From Pusillimonas sp. TS35 (GTDB taxonomy: Bacteria; Pseudomonadota; Gammaproteobacteria; Burkholderiales; Burkholderiaceae_B): 64,000 nt of DNA. Below, piece by piece: positions 54,374-63,572 of the stretch (position 1 is its first letter; each line of letters starts with the position of its first letter). The notes beneath the pieces were generated by a model, which had not been told where the DNA came from, did no database searches, and saw only the letters and a program-made list of their open reading frames with translations. A program made the position numbers and the translations under genes. The DNA is taken from NCBI RefSeq assembly GCF_009857885.1, contig NZ_WWER01000007.1, forward strand, positions 186,001-250,000. The letters are read 5' to 3'.

Positions 54374-55564
54374 TCAATTGCCCGAATCGTCCGCCTGCTT
54401 CATCAGTTCGCGCGCAATAATCAGCTTTTGCACTTCTGTTGCGCCCTCATAGATGCGCAGCGAGCGGATGTCGCGATACAGCCGCTCAATGGGCATGCCA
54501 GACTTGACCCCCAGCCCACCAAACATCTGTAGCACGCGATCGATCACGCGCTGGGCAGACTCGGTCGACGTCATCTTTGCCATCGCGGTTTCGCGCGTGG
54601 CCGACTGGCCCGCAACATCACGCGTCCAGGCGGCACGATAGGTGAGCAAGGCGCTTTGGTCGATATCGGTGGCAATATCCCCAAAAGCTGCCTGCGTCAG
54701 CTGGAAGTCTGCCAGCGTCTGGCCGAACATCTTGCGTTGGCGGGCATGGGCCAGCCCTTCATCGAGCGCGCGGCGCGCAAAACCCAGCGCCGCCGCCGCC
54801 ACCGAGCACCGGAAAATATCCAGCGTGCGCATGGCCAGTTTGAAGCCCTGGTTTTCGTCACCCAACATACTGCGTGCAGGTACACGGCAATCATCGAAGC
54901 GCAGCAAAGCCAACGGATGCGGCGACATGACGTCGATCTGCTCCTCAATCACCAAGCCTGGCGTGCCCGCATCTACCACAAAGGCGCTGATGCCGCGCGC
55001 CCCTGCATTGGCGTCCGTACGGGCGAACACACAATAAAAATCCGCGAGGCCGCCGTTGGAAATCCAGGTTTTATGGCCGTTAAGTACATAATCGCCGCCA
55101 TCGCGCACCGCCGCGCATGACAGCGCCGCCACATCCGAACCCGCCTGCGGCTCGGAGAGTGCAAACGCCGCAATGCGCCGGCCCGCCGCCACGTCCGGCA
55201 GGTAATGGCGCTTTTGCGCCTCGCTGCCGACCAACGAAATGGCGCCGCTGCCCAGCCCCTGCATGGCAAAGGCAAAGTCGGCCAGCGCGTGGTAGCGCGC
55301 CAGCGTTTCACGTATCAAGCACAAGGCGCGCGAATCCAGTACTGGCAGGCGGCCACCCAGTTCGCCGCGTTCGCCGGCCGGCACGCAATAGGCCAGCCAG
55401 CCGCTTTGCCCCAGGTCAGCGACCAGCCGGCGGCAGGTCGCAAACACATCGCGGTCGTCAATATCGGCCAGGTGCTGCACGCACCAGGCGTCGAGCTCAC
55501 GCGCCAGCGAGCCATGCATGTCTGAAAAAAAAGGCCAGGACAAATGTTCTTGTGCATTGATCAT
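54374..55564 (-). CDS. Acyl-CoA dehydrogenase
   Basis: A 396-residue FAD enzyme that desaturates an acyl-CoA. Family signatures are [46 protein letters not shown], the helical C-terminal domain with [22 protein letters not shown] and the ending [19 protein letters not shown]. Transcribed after the Bug receptor, 32 bp apart, and divergent from SDR, cyclase and CoA-ligase genes. It would act on the CoA ester made by the neighbouring ligase. Confidence 0.93.
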   Translation of the reverse strand: MINAQEHLSWPFFSDMHGSLARELDAWCVQHLADIDDRDVFATCRRLVADLGQSGWLAYCVPAGERGELGGRLPVLDSRALCLIRETLARYHALADFAFAMQGLGSGAISLVGSEAQKRHYLPDVAAGRRIAAFALSEPQAGSDVAALSCAAVRDGGDYVLNGHKTWISNGGLADFYCVFARTDANAGARGISAFVVDAGTPGLVIEEQIDVMSPHPLALLRFDDCRVPARSMLGDENQGFKLAMRTLDIFRCSVAAAALGFARRALDEGLAHARQRKMFGQTLADFQLTQAAFGDIATDIDQSALLTYRAAWTRDVAGQSATRETAMAKMTSTESAQRVIDRVLQMFGGLGVKSGMPIERLYRDIRSLRIYEGATEVQKLIIARELMKQADDSGN

Positions 55565-55596
55565 GATGATTCCGTCTGTAATGGGCGCGTGGCTGC

Positions 55597-56634
55597 TCAG
55601 CGTTTGGCCAGGCCCTTGATGACAGGCGCCCAGGTATTGATCGTGTTCTGGATGTAGTCAGAGAATTGAGCGGAGTTTTTGTAGTCGGTCTTCAAGCCGA
55701 ACTGATCTGCGCACTGGCGAAATTCGGGCGTATCGATCGCCGCCTTAAATGCGCTGTCGATCTTTGCCACCACTGTGGGATCCATACCCTTGGGACCCAC
55801 CAGCCCCAGGATGCTGGGCGCCACCAGATCATACCCAGCCTCCACCAGTGTGGGGGCCTTCTCGAAGCCCGCCATGCGATCTGCGGTGAACACATTCAAT
55901 AGGCGCAAGCGGCCATCGCGCACATAGGGCACCCATTCAGCCGTCTGGGCCATGACATCCACATCACCGCGAACCAGCGCGGTGGAGGCCTCGATACCAC
56001 TCTTGTATGGCACGTGCGTCCACGACACACCGACTTGTTCACCCAGTTTCTCCATCGTCAGGTGCTGCGGCGTACCAACCCCCGCCGTGCTGAAGGATAG
56101 CTTGCCAGGCTTCTCCTTGGCCGCCTTGATGACGTCCTTCAAGGACTGATAAGGGGCATCGGCGCGCACCAGCAGACCCACTTGATACTGGGCCACCATG
56201 GCAATGGGCGTCAGGTCTTTCATGACGTCATAATCAATATTGGGCACCAGAAACTGGTTCAGCACCGCCCCGGTGGACAATGCAGCAACGTTGTACCCAT
56301 CGGCTTTCTGCCGTGCGATATAGCCGATCGACAGCGACGACCCGGCACCGGGCTTATTCTCGACAACCACGGTCTGCCCCAGTTTCTTGCCTGCCGTGAT
56401 GGCCAACGCGCGAAAGCACATGTCGGTGCCGCCACCCGCACCATAGCCCACCACCAGTCTGATCGGCTGTGCCGGAAATTCTGCCGCGCTGGCAGGCGCG
56501 CCACCCACGGCCAGGCCCGCAGCCGCGATTACGCCAGCGATCACATGGCGCATGAGCACCCGCGTGGGCGACGCTGCCGCACAGGTCGCTACAGTGTCCA
56601 CGTCCAGAGTTGCCTCGATCTTCTTCGCTTCCAT
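55597..56634 (-). CDS. Bug-family substrate-binding protein
   Basis: A 345-residue Bug/TctC receptor. The first in-frame ATG (56634) has GAGGAGA 12 bases upstream; an inner ATG at 56553 would give a cleaner signal peptide ([16 protein letters not shown]), so the start is uncertain. Mature part starts [19 protein letters not shown], with [16 protein letters not shown] and [14 protein letters not shown]. First gene of the minus-strand half of the cluster, so it should deliver the substrate. Confidence 0.9.
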   Translation of the reverse strand: MEAKKIEATLDVDTVATCAAASPTRVLMRHVIAGVIAAAGLAVGGAPASAAEFPAQPIRLVVGYGAGGGTDMCFRALAITAGKKLGQTVVVENKPGAGSSLSIGYIARQKADGYNVAALSTGAVLNQFLVPNIDYDVMKDLTPIAMVAQYQVGLLVRADAPYQSLKDVIKAAKEKPGKLSFSTAGVGTPQHLTMEKLGEQVGVSWTHVPYKSGIEASTALVRGDVDVMAQTAEWVPYVRDGRLRLLNVFTADRMAGFEKAPTLVEAGYDLVAPSILGLVGPKGMDPTVVAKIDSAFKAAIDTPEFRQCADQFGLKTDYKNSAQFSDYIQNTINTWAPVIKGLAKR

Positions 56635-56711
56635 TTCTTTTTGTCTCCTCGCACATATACGGTGCTTATGTTCAACGGGGCGCCGCTAAGCAGCACCCAT
56701 CAAATTTATAT

Positions 56712-56737
56712 CAATAGTCTAGCTTTATAGACTATTG
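56712..56737. promoter_or_regulatory. 10+10 bp inverted repeat, candidate GntR operator
   Basis: CAATAGTCTA (56712-56721) and TAGACTATTG (56728-56737) are perfect inverted arms with a 6-bp spacer, between the divergent Bug and SDR genes. HutC/UTRA-type GntR proteins bind GT/AC-bordered palindromes, and such a regulator ends the plus-strand operon at 60395. Confidence 0.75.
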
Positions 56738-56798
56738 TGTTATACAGTAATCGCCAACATCAGCGTTCGTCAAGATCAACCCTTTACCCGACAACACT

Positions 56799-57521
56799 AT
56801 GCCCACCGCCCTGAATGTCCTCGTCACCGGCGCGAGCCGCGGCATCGGCCGCGCCATCTGCCAGCGCCTCGCAGCCGACGGCTACCACGTCACCGGCATC
56901 GCGCGCACACGCCCCACCGACTGGCCCTCAAACCTTCCTTTCCACTGCACAGATCTCTCAGACCGCGAAGCCACCCGCGCAACGCTCGCCACTATTGCCA
57001 ACGGCGGGCCGTTCTACGGGTTGGTGAACAATGTCGGCTTTGTTCCAGCCGGCAGGCTCGAGGACGTAGACAGCGCAGACCTCTACAAGGCGGTAGCGCT
57101 CAATGTCGAAGTCGATATCCTGTGCGCACAGGCACTGCTGCCGGGTATGAAATCGCTGGGCCGCGGCCGAATCGTCAATATCAGCTCACGCGCCGCGCTG
57201 GGCAAGCCCGCACGCACGCTATACAGCATGACTAAAGCGGGTGTGCTCGGCATGACGCGCACCTGGGCGCTCGAGCTTGCACCAGCAGGCATTACCGTGA
57301 ATGCCATCGCCCCAGGCCCCATTGCCACAGAGTTTTTCCAGGGCGTCAACAGCGGCGACGATCCGGCAACACAGAAACTGCTGGCCGGCATCCCGGTGGG
57401 CCGCATCGGCCAACCTGAAGACGTGGCGCACGCAACGGCATATTTCATCGATCCGCGCTGCGGTTTCGTCACTGGGCAGACGCACTTCGTCTGCGGCGGC
57501 ATCACCATAGGCGCGGCCTGA
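56799..57521 (+). CDS. Short-chain dehydrogenase/reductase
   Basis: A 240-residue SDR. NAD(P)-binding TGASRGIG is at 10-17, NNVG at 77-80, and the catalytic triad S129 or S130, Y142 and K146 is in place (ISSRAALGKPARTLYSMTK). The ending FVTGQTHFVCGGITIGAA is FabG-like. First gene of the operon SDR, cyclase, CoA ligase, GntR. It probably oxidises a hydroxyacyl intermediate or alcohol of the same pathway. Confidence 0.92.
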   Translation: MPTALNVLVTGASRGIGRAICQRLAADGYHVTGIARTRPTDWPSNLPFHCTDLSDREATRATLATIANGGPFYGLVNNVGFVPAGRLEDVDSADLYKAVALNVEVDILCAQALLPGMKSLGRGRIVNISSRAALGKPARTLYSMTKAGVLGMTRTWALELAPAGITVNAIAPGPIATEFFQGVNSGDDPATQKLLAGIPVGRIGQPEDVAHATAYFIDPRCGFVTGQTHFVCGGITIGAA

Positions 57522-57642
57522 GGGCCGTCAGGCGCCAGCCCCGCCGCTAACGCGCAGGCGGGCCGCGATGAACCGCCTTGTTGTGAAAGAACCGCCCCCA
57601 ACGCAACACCATTGCAGCTTATTCAAAACATAGGAGACACAG

Positions 57643-58680
57643 ATGCAGCAACGCTGGACACAACGGCCGGAAGGCGCAAACTGGGGGGATTTCGGCGCCG
57701 ACGACCAACTCGGCCGTGTCAACCTGCTGACTGAAGCGCAGGTGCTGAAAGGCGTGCACGAGGTGCGTGAAGGCAAGGTGTTTTGTCTGTCCCTGCCGCT
57801 GGATCTGCCTGGTGGCAGCGTACTGAACCCGCGCCGCAAGCCGCCCCGCCTGGCCGCCACCGAGCGCGATGGCGTGCCGTACATCAATTTCCCCATGGAA
57901 AAACTGGACGCCACATCGATCGATGTACTCAGCGATGACCAGGTAACCCTGTCGCTGCAATACTCTACCCAATGGGACGCGCTGGCGCATGTGGGTGCGC
58001 AGTTCGACACGCACGGCGATGGTTCGACGCGCAAGGTTTATTACAACGGCTATGCGGCCGGCACCGACATACCCGATGCGGCCGGCGACAATGAAGGCGG
58101 CTGCTGCGACCACCATACCTTCGGCGCCCGCAAGCTGGGCATTGAGAATTTTGCCGTCAAGGGCATGCAGGGGCGCGGGGTGCTGGTAGACCTTGCCCGC
58201 CATTTTGGTCATGGCCGGACGGTAGTCGGCCACCGCGATCTCATGCGCATCATGGAGCAGGACGGAGTGACCGTCGAAGCCGGCGACATGCTGGTGCTGC
58301 GCACGGGTTTTGCGGAAACGGTGATAGACATGGCCGGCAAACCGGACGCTGATACGCTGCACAACAGCGGCGCAGTGCTTGACGGCGCCGATAACGATTT
58401 GCTGGCGTGGATTACCGACAGCGGCATTGCCGCCCTGTGCGCCGACAACTACGCAGTGGAAGCCTACCCCGCCCGCAACCAGGGCAGCAAGAAATCCCTG
58501 CTGCCGCTGCATCACCATTGCCTGTTCAAGCTAGGGTTGCCGCTGGCGGAGCTGTGGTACTTGCGCGACCTTGCACAATGGCTGCACGACAACAAGCGCA
58601 ATCGCTTCCTGCTCACCGCGCCGCCGCTGCGCCTGCCGGGCGCGGTGGGTTCGCCGGTCACACCCATCGCCACTGTGTAA
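57643..58680 (+). CDS. Cyclase-family (KynB-like) metal-dependent hydrolase
   Basis: A 345-residue protein of the cyclase superfamily, which includes kynurenine formamidase. The short KynB type has HxGTHxDxPxH. The long subfamily seen here has WDALAHVGAQFDTHGDG, then RGVLVDLARHFGHGR, LVLRTGFAE and ALCADNYAVEAYPARN. Candidate metal ligands are the His and Asp residues of the first motif. GGAGACAC precedes the ATG. In this operon it would open a cyclic amide, imide or lactone so that the ligase next door can activate the free acid; this is inference. Confidence 0.85.
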   Translation: MQQRWTQRPEGANWGDFGADDQLGRVNLLTEAQVLKGVHEVREGKVFCLSLPLDLPGGSVLNPRRKPPRLAATERDGVPYINFPMEKLDATSIDVLSDDQVTLSLQYSTQWDALAHVGAQFDTHGDGSTRKVYYNGYAAGTDIPDAAGDNEGGCCDHHTFGARKLGIENFAVKGMQGRGVLVDLARHFGHGRTVVGHRDLMRIMEQDGVTVEAGDMLVLRTGFAETVIDMAGKPDADTLHNSGAVLDGADNDLLAWITDSGIAALCADNYAVEAYPARNQGSKKSLLPLHHHCLFKLGLPLAELWYLRDLAQWLHDNKRNRFLLTAPPLRLPGAVGSPVTPIATV

Positions 58681-58693
58681 GGACGCCGTCGCC

Positions 58694-60340
58694 ATGAACT
58701 TCCCCGCGCTGCTCGCTCGGCACTGCGCCGAAAAGCCCCACGCCACAGCGTTCTACGATGTTGATGCGGCAGTTAGTTACACCACGCTTGCCGCCGAGGC
58801 CGACCGCGTGGCCGCGCTGCTGCATGTACGGGGTGCTCGGGCGGGCGACCGGCTTGCGTTATGGCTGCCCAACTGCACGCCCTGGCTGGTCATCTTCCTG
58901 GCCTGCGCACGGCTGGGCGTCACCGTGGTGGCCATGAATACGCGCTTTCGCAGCCGCGAAGTGGGCGATCTGATCTCGCGGGGCCGCTGCCGCTGGCTAG
59001 CGATGTGGCCGAGCTTCAAGGGGCTGCCCTTCAGGCAAATACTGAATGACGTGGAGCCCGCACTGCTGGCGGGCCTGGAGGCTGTGCTGGTAGTAGGCGA
59101 AGACGCCGCTGGCGCGGAGGCCCCCGTACTTGGCAAAGATGTACTGCGTTACACAGATACTGCCCCCGCCGGCATACTCGACAGGGTGCCCACACCCGCC
59201 GATACGACGCAAGCACTGGTGTACACCACATCGGGCACCACATCACTGCCCAAGCTGGTGGTACACGATCAACGTACATTGCTGGGCCATGGCGCACACG
59301 TGGCGGCCTTCCAAGGCATTACCGGCGGCGATGCCGTGCTGTTGGGCGCGCCGCTGTGTGGCGCATTCGGCTTCTCCAGCGCGCTGGCGGGCCTGGCGGT
59401 AGGAGCGCCACTGGTATCGTCACCGGTGCTCGACGCGGCCCAGTGCGTGCGGCAGATCCGGCAGTACGGCGTGACGCACACATTCGCCAACAATGAACTG
59501 CTGGCGCGTATCCTGGACACCGCCGGCGATCAACCCGCTCCCCTGCCAACGCTGCGGATCGCTGGTTTCGCGAGCTTCGCCCCCTCATTGAATGACCTGC
59601 CCGAGCGTGCTGCGCGCGCGGGGATTACGCTGGTGGGGCTGTACGGATCCAGCGAGCTGCAGGCCTTGATCGCGGCGCAGCCCGCCGACGCCCCCGCGAC
59701 GCAGCGTCACCAGGCAGGCGGGCGCCTGGCTTGGCCAGAGGCCAGCGTGCGTGTGCGCGACACTGCTTCGGGAGCACTGCTGCCGTATGGCGAAGTGGGC
59801 GAGATCGAAATACGCTCACCCAGCCTGATGAAACAATATCTGGACAACGACGCGGCCACCCGCGCAGCCATTGACGACGAAGGCTATTTTCGCACTGGCG
59901 ACCTGGGGCTTGCACTGGACGAGCGCAGCTTCATCTTTCGCGCCCGCAAGGGAGACTATCTGCGCCTGAGCGGCTTTCTGGTCAACCCGGTCGAAATCGA
60001 GCGCTTTATCGAAACCCTGGATGGCGTACAGGCCTGCCAAGTGGTTGGCGCCGAGCATGCTGGCAAGACTGTACCAGTCGCATTCTTCATCACCGCTGCG
60101 GGCAAGGCTGTCAGCGAGGCGGCAATCATCGCGCACTGCAAAGCCAGCCTGGCGCACTTCAAAGTGCCAGTGCGCGCAGCGATGATCGACACCTTCCCTG
60201 TGGTGGAAAGCGCGAACTCGAATAAAATCCAGCGCGGACGGCTGCAGGAGATGGCAAGGGCCTTGCTCGACACACCGGGTTCCGCCGCAGCCTCCCGCAA
60301 CACATCCGTTGCGGGTGCCCACACACCACCGGGAGCATGA
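58694..60340 (+). CDS. AMP-dependent acyl-CoA synthetase/ligase
   Basis: A 548-residue adenylate-forming enzyme. Motifs: A3 phosphate loop YTTSGTTSLPK, A5 YGSSE, A7 YFRTGDLGL, A8 linked to RARKGDYLRLSG and A10 with the catalytic Lys in ESANSNKIQRGR. It makes the CoA thioester of a carboxylic acid. ATG at 58694 (AAGGACG upstream) lies 13 bp after the cyclase stop; the longer frame inside the cyclase gene is an artefact. The acid is unknown. Confidence 0.93.
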   Translation: MNFPALLARHCAEKPHATAFYDVDAAVSYTTLAAEADRVAALLHVRGARAGDRLALWLPNCTPWLVIFLACARLGVTVVAMNTRFRSREVGDLISRGRCRWLAMWPSFKGLPFRQILNDVEPALLAGLEAVLVVGEDAAGAEAPVLGKDVLRYTDTAPAGILDRVPTPADTTQALVYTTSGTTSLPKLVVHDQRTLLGHGAHVAAFQGITGGDAVLLGAPLCGAFGFSSALAGLAVGAPLVSSPVLDAAQCVRQIRQYGVTHTFANNELLARILDTAGDQPAPLPTLRIAGFASFAPSLNDLPERAARAGITLVGLYGSSELQALIAAQPADAPATQRHQAGGRLAWPEASVRVRDTASGALLPYGEVGEIEIRSPSLMKQYLDNDAATRAAIDDEGYFRTGDLGLALDERSFIFRARKGDYLRLSGFLVNPVEIERFIETLDGVQACQVVGAEHAGKTVPVAFFITAAGKAVSEAAIIAHCKASLAHFKVPVRAAMIDTFPVVESANSNKIQRGRLQEMARALLDTPGSAAASRNTSVAGAHTPPGA

Positions 60341-60394
60341 GCCCGCCTCCAGGCGGCGGGTGCGGCCCGCCACTGCCCGATCAGGACACACACC

Positions 60395-61147
60395 ATGCCA
60401 AATACCAGCTTGAACAGCGCCGTCATGAGCCGCAGCCGCCTGCCGATCTACTTGCAGTTGGCTGCGGAATTCCGGCACTGTATCGAGTCTGGCGCCTGGC
60501 CTGAATCGCAGCGCCTGCCTACGCTGGAAGCCCTCATGGCCTCGTACCAGGTATCGCGCATGACATTGCGGCAGGCGCTAAGCGTGCTGGAAAGCGAGGG
60601 CAGGATCAGTCGCGCCCGCGGCAAAGGCAGTTTTGTCATGCCGCGTGCTCCACAGGCGCCGTCCCTGGCCATACCCACAAGCTGGCGGGAGGCCGTGGCA
60701 TTAAGCGATGTGCTGGGCACCCAGAGTATCCTCGAATCGGAACAGATGGTGACCGAACTGCCCCCTCTAGGCATGGCATGCAAGGGGCAGCCCGCTGCAA
60801 AGTATCAGTACATGTGCCGGCTGCACAGCACCGATGGGCAACCTTTCTGCTATAGCGAGGTGTATATCGACGACACCCTGTTCCGTGCGCACAAAAAGCG
60901 GTTCAAAGCCAGCGCGGCGGCATCAGTGCTGGCGCGCATCTCCGGCTTGACGATCACCGAGTCGCGCCAGAAGCTGACGATGATCGAAGCGGGTTTCCAG
61001 TCAGCCCACGCTCTGCGGCTTAATCCCGGCGACAGCGTGGCCGAAGTGCGCCGCTACGCCTGCGCCAACGATCGCATCATCTATTACGCCCGTCTGGAGT
61101 TTCCGCCGAGGTTCGTGAATCTAGAACTGGACCTGCTGGCGCACTGA
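60395..61147 (+). CDS. GntR-family regulator with UTRA domain (HutC type)
   Basis: A 250-residue regulator. The winged helix spans about 15-80 (LPIYLQLAAEFRHCIESGAWP; QVSRMTLRQALSVLESEGRI; RGKGSFV). The UTRA ligand domain (about 95-245) follows (MCRLHSTDGQPFCYSEVYI; MIEAGFQSAHALRLNPGDSV). It is the last gene of the SDR, cyclase, ligase operon and a likely repressor acting at 56712-56737. Confidence 0.92.
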   Translation: MPNTSLNSAVMSRSRLPIYLQLAAEFRHCIESGAWPESQRLPTLEALMASYQVSRMTLRQALSVLESEGRISRARGKGSFVMPRAPQAPSLAIPTSWREAVALSDVLGTQSILESEQMVTELPPLGMACKGQPAAKYQYMCRLHSTDGQPFCYSEVYIDDTLFRAHKKRFKASAAASVLARISGLTITESRQKLTMIEAGFQSAHALRLNPGDSVAEVRRYACANDRIIYYARLEFPPRFVNLELDLLAH

Positions 61148-61214
61148 CCCCGCCATACACGGCGCCAACACCAACCGGCTAATCTGAACAGCCGCAGGCA
61201 GGCGCCAAACCACC

Positions 61215-61661
61215 CTATGCCGGCATGGCGGCGATCACGTGCGCCACAGACGCCGTCAGTTTCTTGCCGTAGGGCACATGCAGAAACTCATTGGGCCCGT
61301 GGGCGTTGGACTTGGGCCCAAGCACCCCACACACCAGAAACTGAGAGGCCGGAAACCCCGCCTGCAACAGGTTCATCAGGGGATGGTGCCGCTGCCCGAT
61401 GTAGCCGCAGGGGCCGCCATAATACTACGTAGAGGCGTCGTCCAGAGCCCGGGCCAGCCAGGGCGACATGGCGCAAGATGCGCAAGCTCGACGGCACCAC
61501 ACCGCTGGCATCGCCGGAATGCACCCCTTCGCCAGCACCTGCACCTCGAACGTTCCGCTTACCAGCCCGCGCAGCGATGTGGTCATCCACAATTGCTCGT
61601 AGTTGCCCGCGCCAGAATCCAGGCACACGACCAGCGCGACGTTGCCCATGCGCCCGCGCAG
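61215..61661 (-). pseudogene. M20-family peptidase, C-terminal remnant with frameshifts
   Basis: Minus-strand segments match an M20 dipeptidase in order: NVALVVCLDSGAGNYEQLW with TTSLRGLVSGTFEVQVL in one frame, EGVHSGDASGVVPSSLRILR in a second frame (about 61535), and a return to the first frame with FLVCGVLGPKSNAHGPNEF and HVPYGKKLTASVAHVIAAMPA before the stop at 61215. An in-frame stop at 61425 and two frame changes make it non-functional. The 5' two-thirds are absent, and the frame runs directly into the TnpB fragment. Confidence 0.8.
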
Positions 61662-61850
61662 GGCGCCGACAAGATCGGCGTTTTCCTCGTAGCCGCACTG
61701 CACGCACGCAAACCGCGCCTGCGACTTGCGGTTGTCCGCGTGGACATGGCCGCAGGCTGGGCATGTCCGGCTGGTGTTGTGCGGCGGCACGGCAATGAGC
61801 CAACCGCCCGCCCACGCCAGCTTGTACTCAAGCTGCCTGCGGAACTCGAA
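61662..61850 (-). pseudogene. IS200/IS605-type TnpB (OrfB), C-terminal remnant
   Basis: A 63-codon minus-strand stretch from FEFRRQLEYKLAW through GGWLIAVPPHNTSRTCPACG to CVQCGYEENADLVGA matches the C-terminus of TnpB. It includes the zinc ribbon, two CXXC pairs (CPAC and CVQC), and the terminal catalytic Asp segment (ENAD). A stop (TAG, 61851-61853) stands immediately before the first residue, and the RuvC body and TnpA are missing. It abuts the DNA methylase fragment on one side and continues in frame into the M20 fragment on the other. Confidence 0.8.
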
Positions 61851-62478
61851 CTAGGCGGTATCGCCTTGCATGTGCTTGAACCGACTGTCGAAGCTTTTCC
61901 AGGCACGGCAACCACAGCCGCAATCACATGCTTTCGCGTCGGCGAGACACTCGAGCCCATACGCGTACGCGCCGTTGGCGAATTGAAACGCCTTAACAAT
62001 CTGCGCGCAGGAACAGACATTCCGCGTGAGCAACTACGCGCTGCGGCACGCTGGTCTCCAATCATCCGTCCCTCTGGGTTGCCAGCAGCAGACGGCCTTG
62101 AGTTGGGTGAATTGTTCCGTGTGCATCGCGGCCAGGTCACCGGCGCCAACAGTATCTGGATCGCCGGCGAACATGCTGTAGGCCTGCCCGATCGCGTCAA
62201 GCTCCCTGCCGTGACCAAGGCCAGAGACCTGATACTAGCCGGCGCGCATCTGCGCTCGACCGACGAGTTACGACGCGTCATCGACCTGCCTGCGGATTTG
62301 GACGATTTTACAGGTGATGAACGGCGACGCATCTACGACTTTTTGTCATGGGCGCAATCACATGGCGCGGATCAAAGCTATATCGCAAGGCACCGCAAGG
62401 CCTGGTGGTCGGTGGGCTTGAAGGCGCCTGCACCGATTCTCTGCACCTACATGGCCCGTCGACCACCGCAATTCACGC
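61842..62478 (+). pseudogene. N6-adenine DNA methylase (XamI/TaqI-like), internal C-terminal fragment
   Basis: The plus-strand frame reads ELELGGIALHVLEPTVEAF, PGTATTAAITCFRVGE, then GLELGELFRVHRGQVTGANS, LPAVTKARDLILAG and RKAWWSVGLKAPAPILCTYM. These resemble the target-recognition part of gamma-type adenine methylases such as M.XamI and M.TaqI (ELGELF-RG-TGAN). The catalytic N-terminal half with the NPPY motif is absent, and the homology stops near 62478. The frame stays open over 1.4 kb, but everything before about 61842 is antisense to the TnpB and M20 fragments. Confidence 0.65.
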
Positions 62479-62782
62479 TCAATGCATGCTTGGCACACGC
62501 AAGGCCGATGTTGTCGTGCGCCTGCACGACACTCGCCTCATGGCCATCGAGTGCAAAGTTTCAAACAGTGCCACAAACAGCGTCAAGCGCCTCAATAATG
62601 ACGCTGCCGCCAAGGCAGAACGCTGGATCAATCAGTTCGGGAAAGCGCAGGTGGTTCCAGCAGCCGCGCTCGCTGGCGTTTTCAAGGTTCTCAACCTTGA
62701 GCAGGCCCAGGATCTGGGGCTGACCTTATTTTGGTCGCACGACCTGGACCAGCTCGGCACCTTCATCGAATCTACACGTTAA
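62468..62782 (+). pseudogene. XamI-type restriction endonuclease, C-terminal fragment
   Basis: From about codon 43 of the frame opening at 62348, the product reads MLGTRKADVVVRLHDTRLMAIECKVSNS, SVKRLNNDAAAKAERWI and LTLFWSHDLDQL. ADVVVRLHD followed by ECKVSNS fits a PD-(D/E)XK nuclease core (D, then E-x-K) and resembles the C-terminus of XamI. The N-terminal part is missing: it is joined out of frame to the methylase fragment, as if a deletion fused the two genes. It overlaps the end of ribE by 4 bp. Confidence 0.65.
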
Positions 62783-63486
62783 TCGCCTGGTGGCACGTTC
62801 GTGCTTAGAAGCTCGTCGAGCGACAGGCCTTTTTCTTTGAGCACCAGTTCAAGCGCAGGCCGCAGGCGGCCGAGGCTCTCGTTGACGGCGTCGCGGACCG
62901 TGTCGACCATGACCTGTGTGCCCCGCTCGATCTCGATATTGAGGCGGTCGCCTGTGGCTTTTTGCTCGAATACCGTGGCGCGGCGAGTCTCGGGGATGAG
63001 CCAGACCTCGAACCAGCCTGCTTCGCGATCAACGTCGGACACCGTAAGGCTGGCACCGTTGACGGCAATATAGCCTTTTGCAAAGACGTATTTGCGAAAC
63101 GCACGCGGGATATGGATGCGCAGTACCTTGTTGTTGTCCAGCGTACGCACGGATTCGATGGCGGCAGCGAAGTCTACATGCCCCGACAGCGGGTGCCCAC
63201 CGATCTCGGCACCATCGCGCGCGGCGCGCTCGACATTGACCGCTGTGCCTGGCCGGTAAGCGCCCAGCGTGGTGAGATTGAGGCTTTGCAGCATGATGTC
63301 GAAGGTGACGCGCGTGGGAGAAAGCAACTCGGTGACAGTGAGGCACACGCCATCAACAGACACGCTGGCGCCGATGGCCAAGCCTTCGCAAAAGCCTTGC
63401 GGGAAGTCGATGGCGACGGTGCGCAGCCCCTCACGATCGTGGATGGAGGCAACCTGCGCAACCGCCTGAATGATACCTGTAAACAT
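62779..63486 (-). CDS. ribE: Riboflavin synthase, alpha chain
   Basis: Dismutates two molecules of dimethylribityllumazine to riboflavin. The 235-residue protein has two tandem lumazine-binding barrels: the first opens MFTGIIQAVAQV with DGVCLTVTE (conserved Cys) and GGHPLSGHVD; the second has GYIAVNGASLTV, LIPETRRATVF and RLNIEIERGTQ. Segments such as FRT/LRT-VAIDFP and VMVDTVRDAV match the E. coli-type enzyme. ATG at 63486 is the family start; the longer frame to 63561 is not. The C-terminus is about 20 residues longer than in E. coli. Confidence 0.93.
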   Translation of the reverse strand: MFTGIIQAVAQVASIHDREGLRTVAIDFPQGFCEGLAIGASVSVDGVCLTVTELLSPTRVTFDIMLQSLNLTTLGAYRPGTAVNVERAARDGAEIGGHPLSGHVDFAAAIESVRTLDNNKVLRIHIPRAFRKYVFAKGYIAVNGASLTVSDVDREAGWFEVWLIPETRRATVFEQKATGDRLNIEIERGTQVMVDTVRDAVNESLGRLRPALELVLKEKGLSLDELLSTNVPPGD

Positions 63487-63572
63487 AAGACCCGCCCGCC
63501 TCAGTCGAAAAAAGCATAGGTATAGCACACAGCCCAGCGCACCGGCCGCCATGCGCGGCACAGCGTTTCGCG

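Noticed and set aside
61239-62723. A 494-codon open frame on the plus strand
   Set aside because: Only its part after about 61842 resembles a protein (DNA methylase). The first 600 bases are antisense to TnpB and M20 fragments, and the last 250 run out of frame through the endonuclease fragment.
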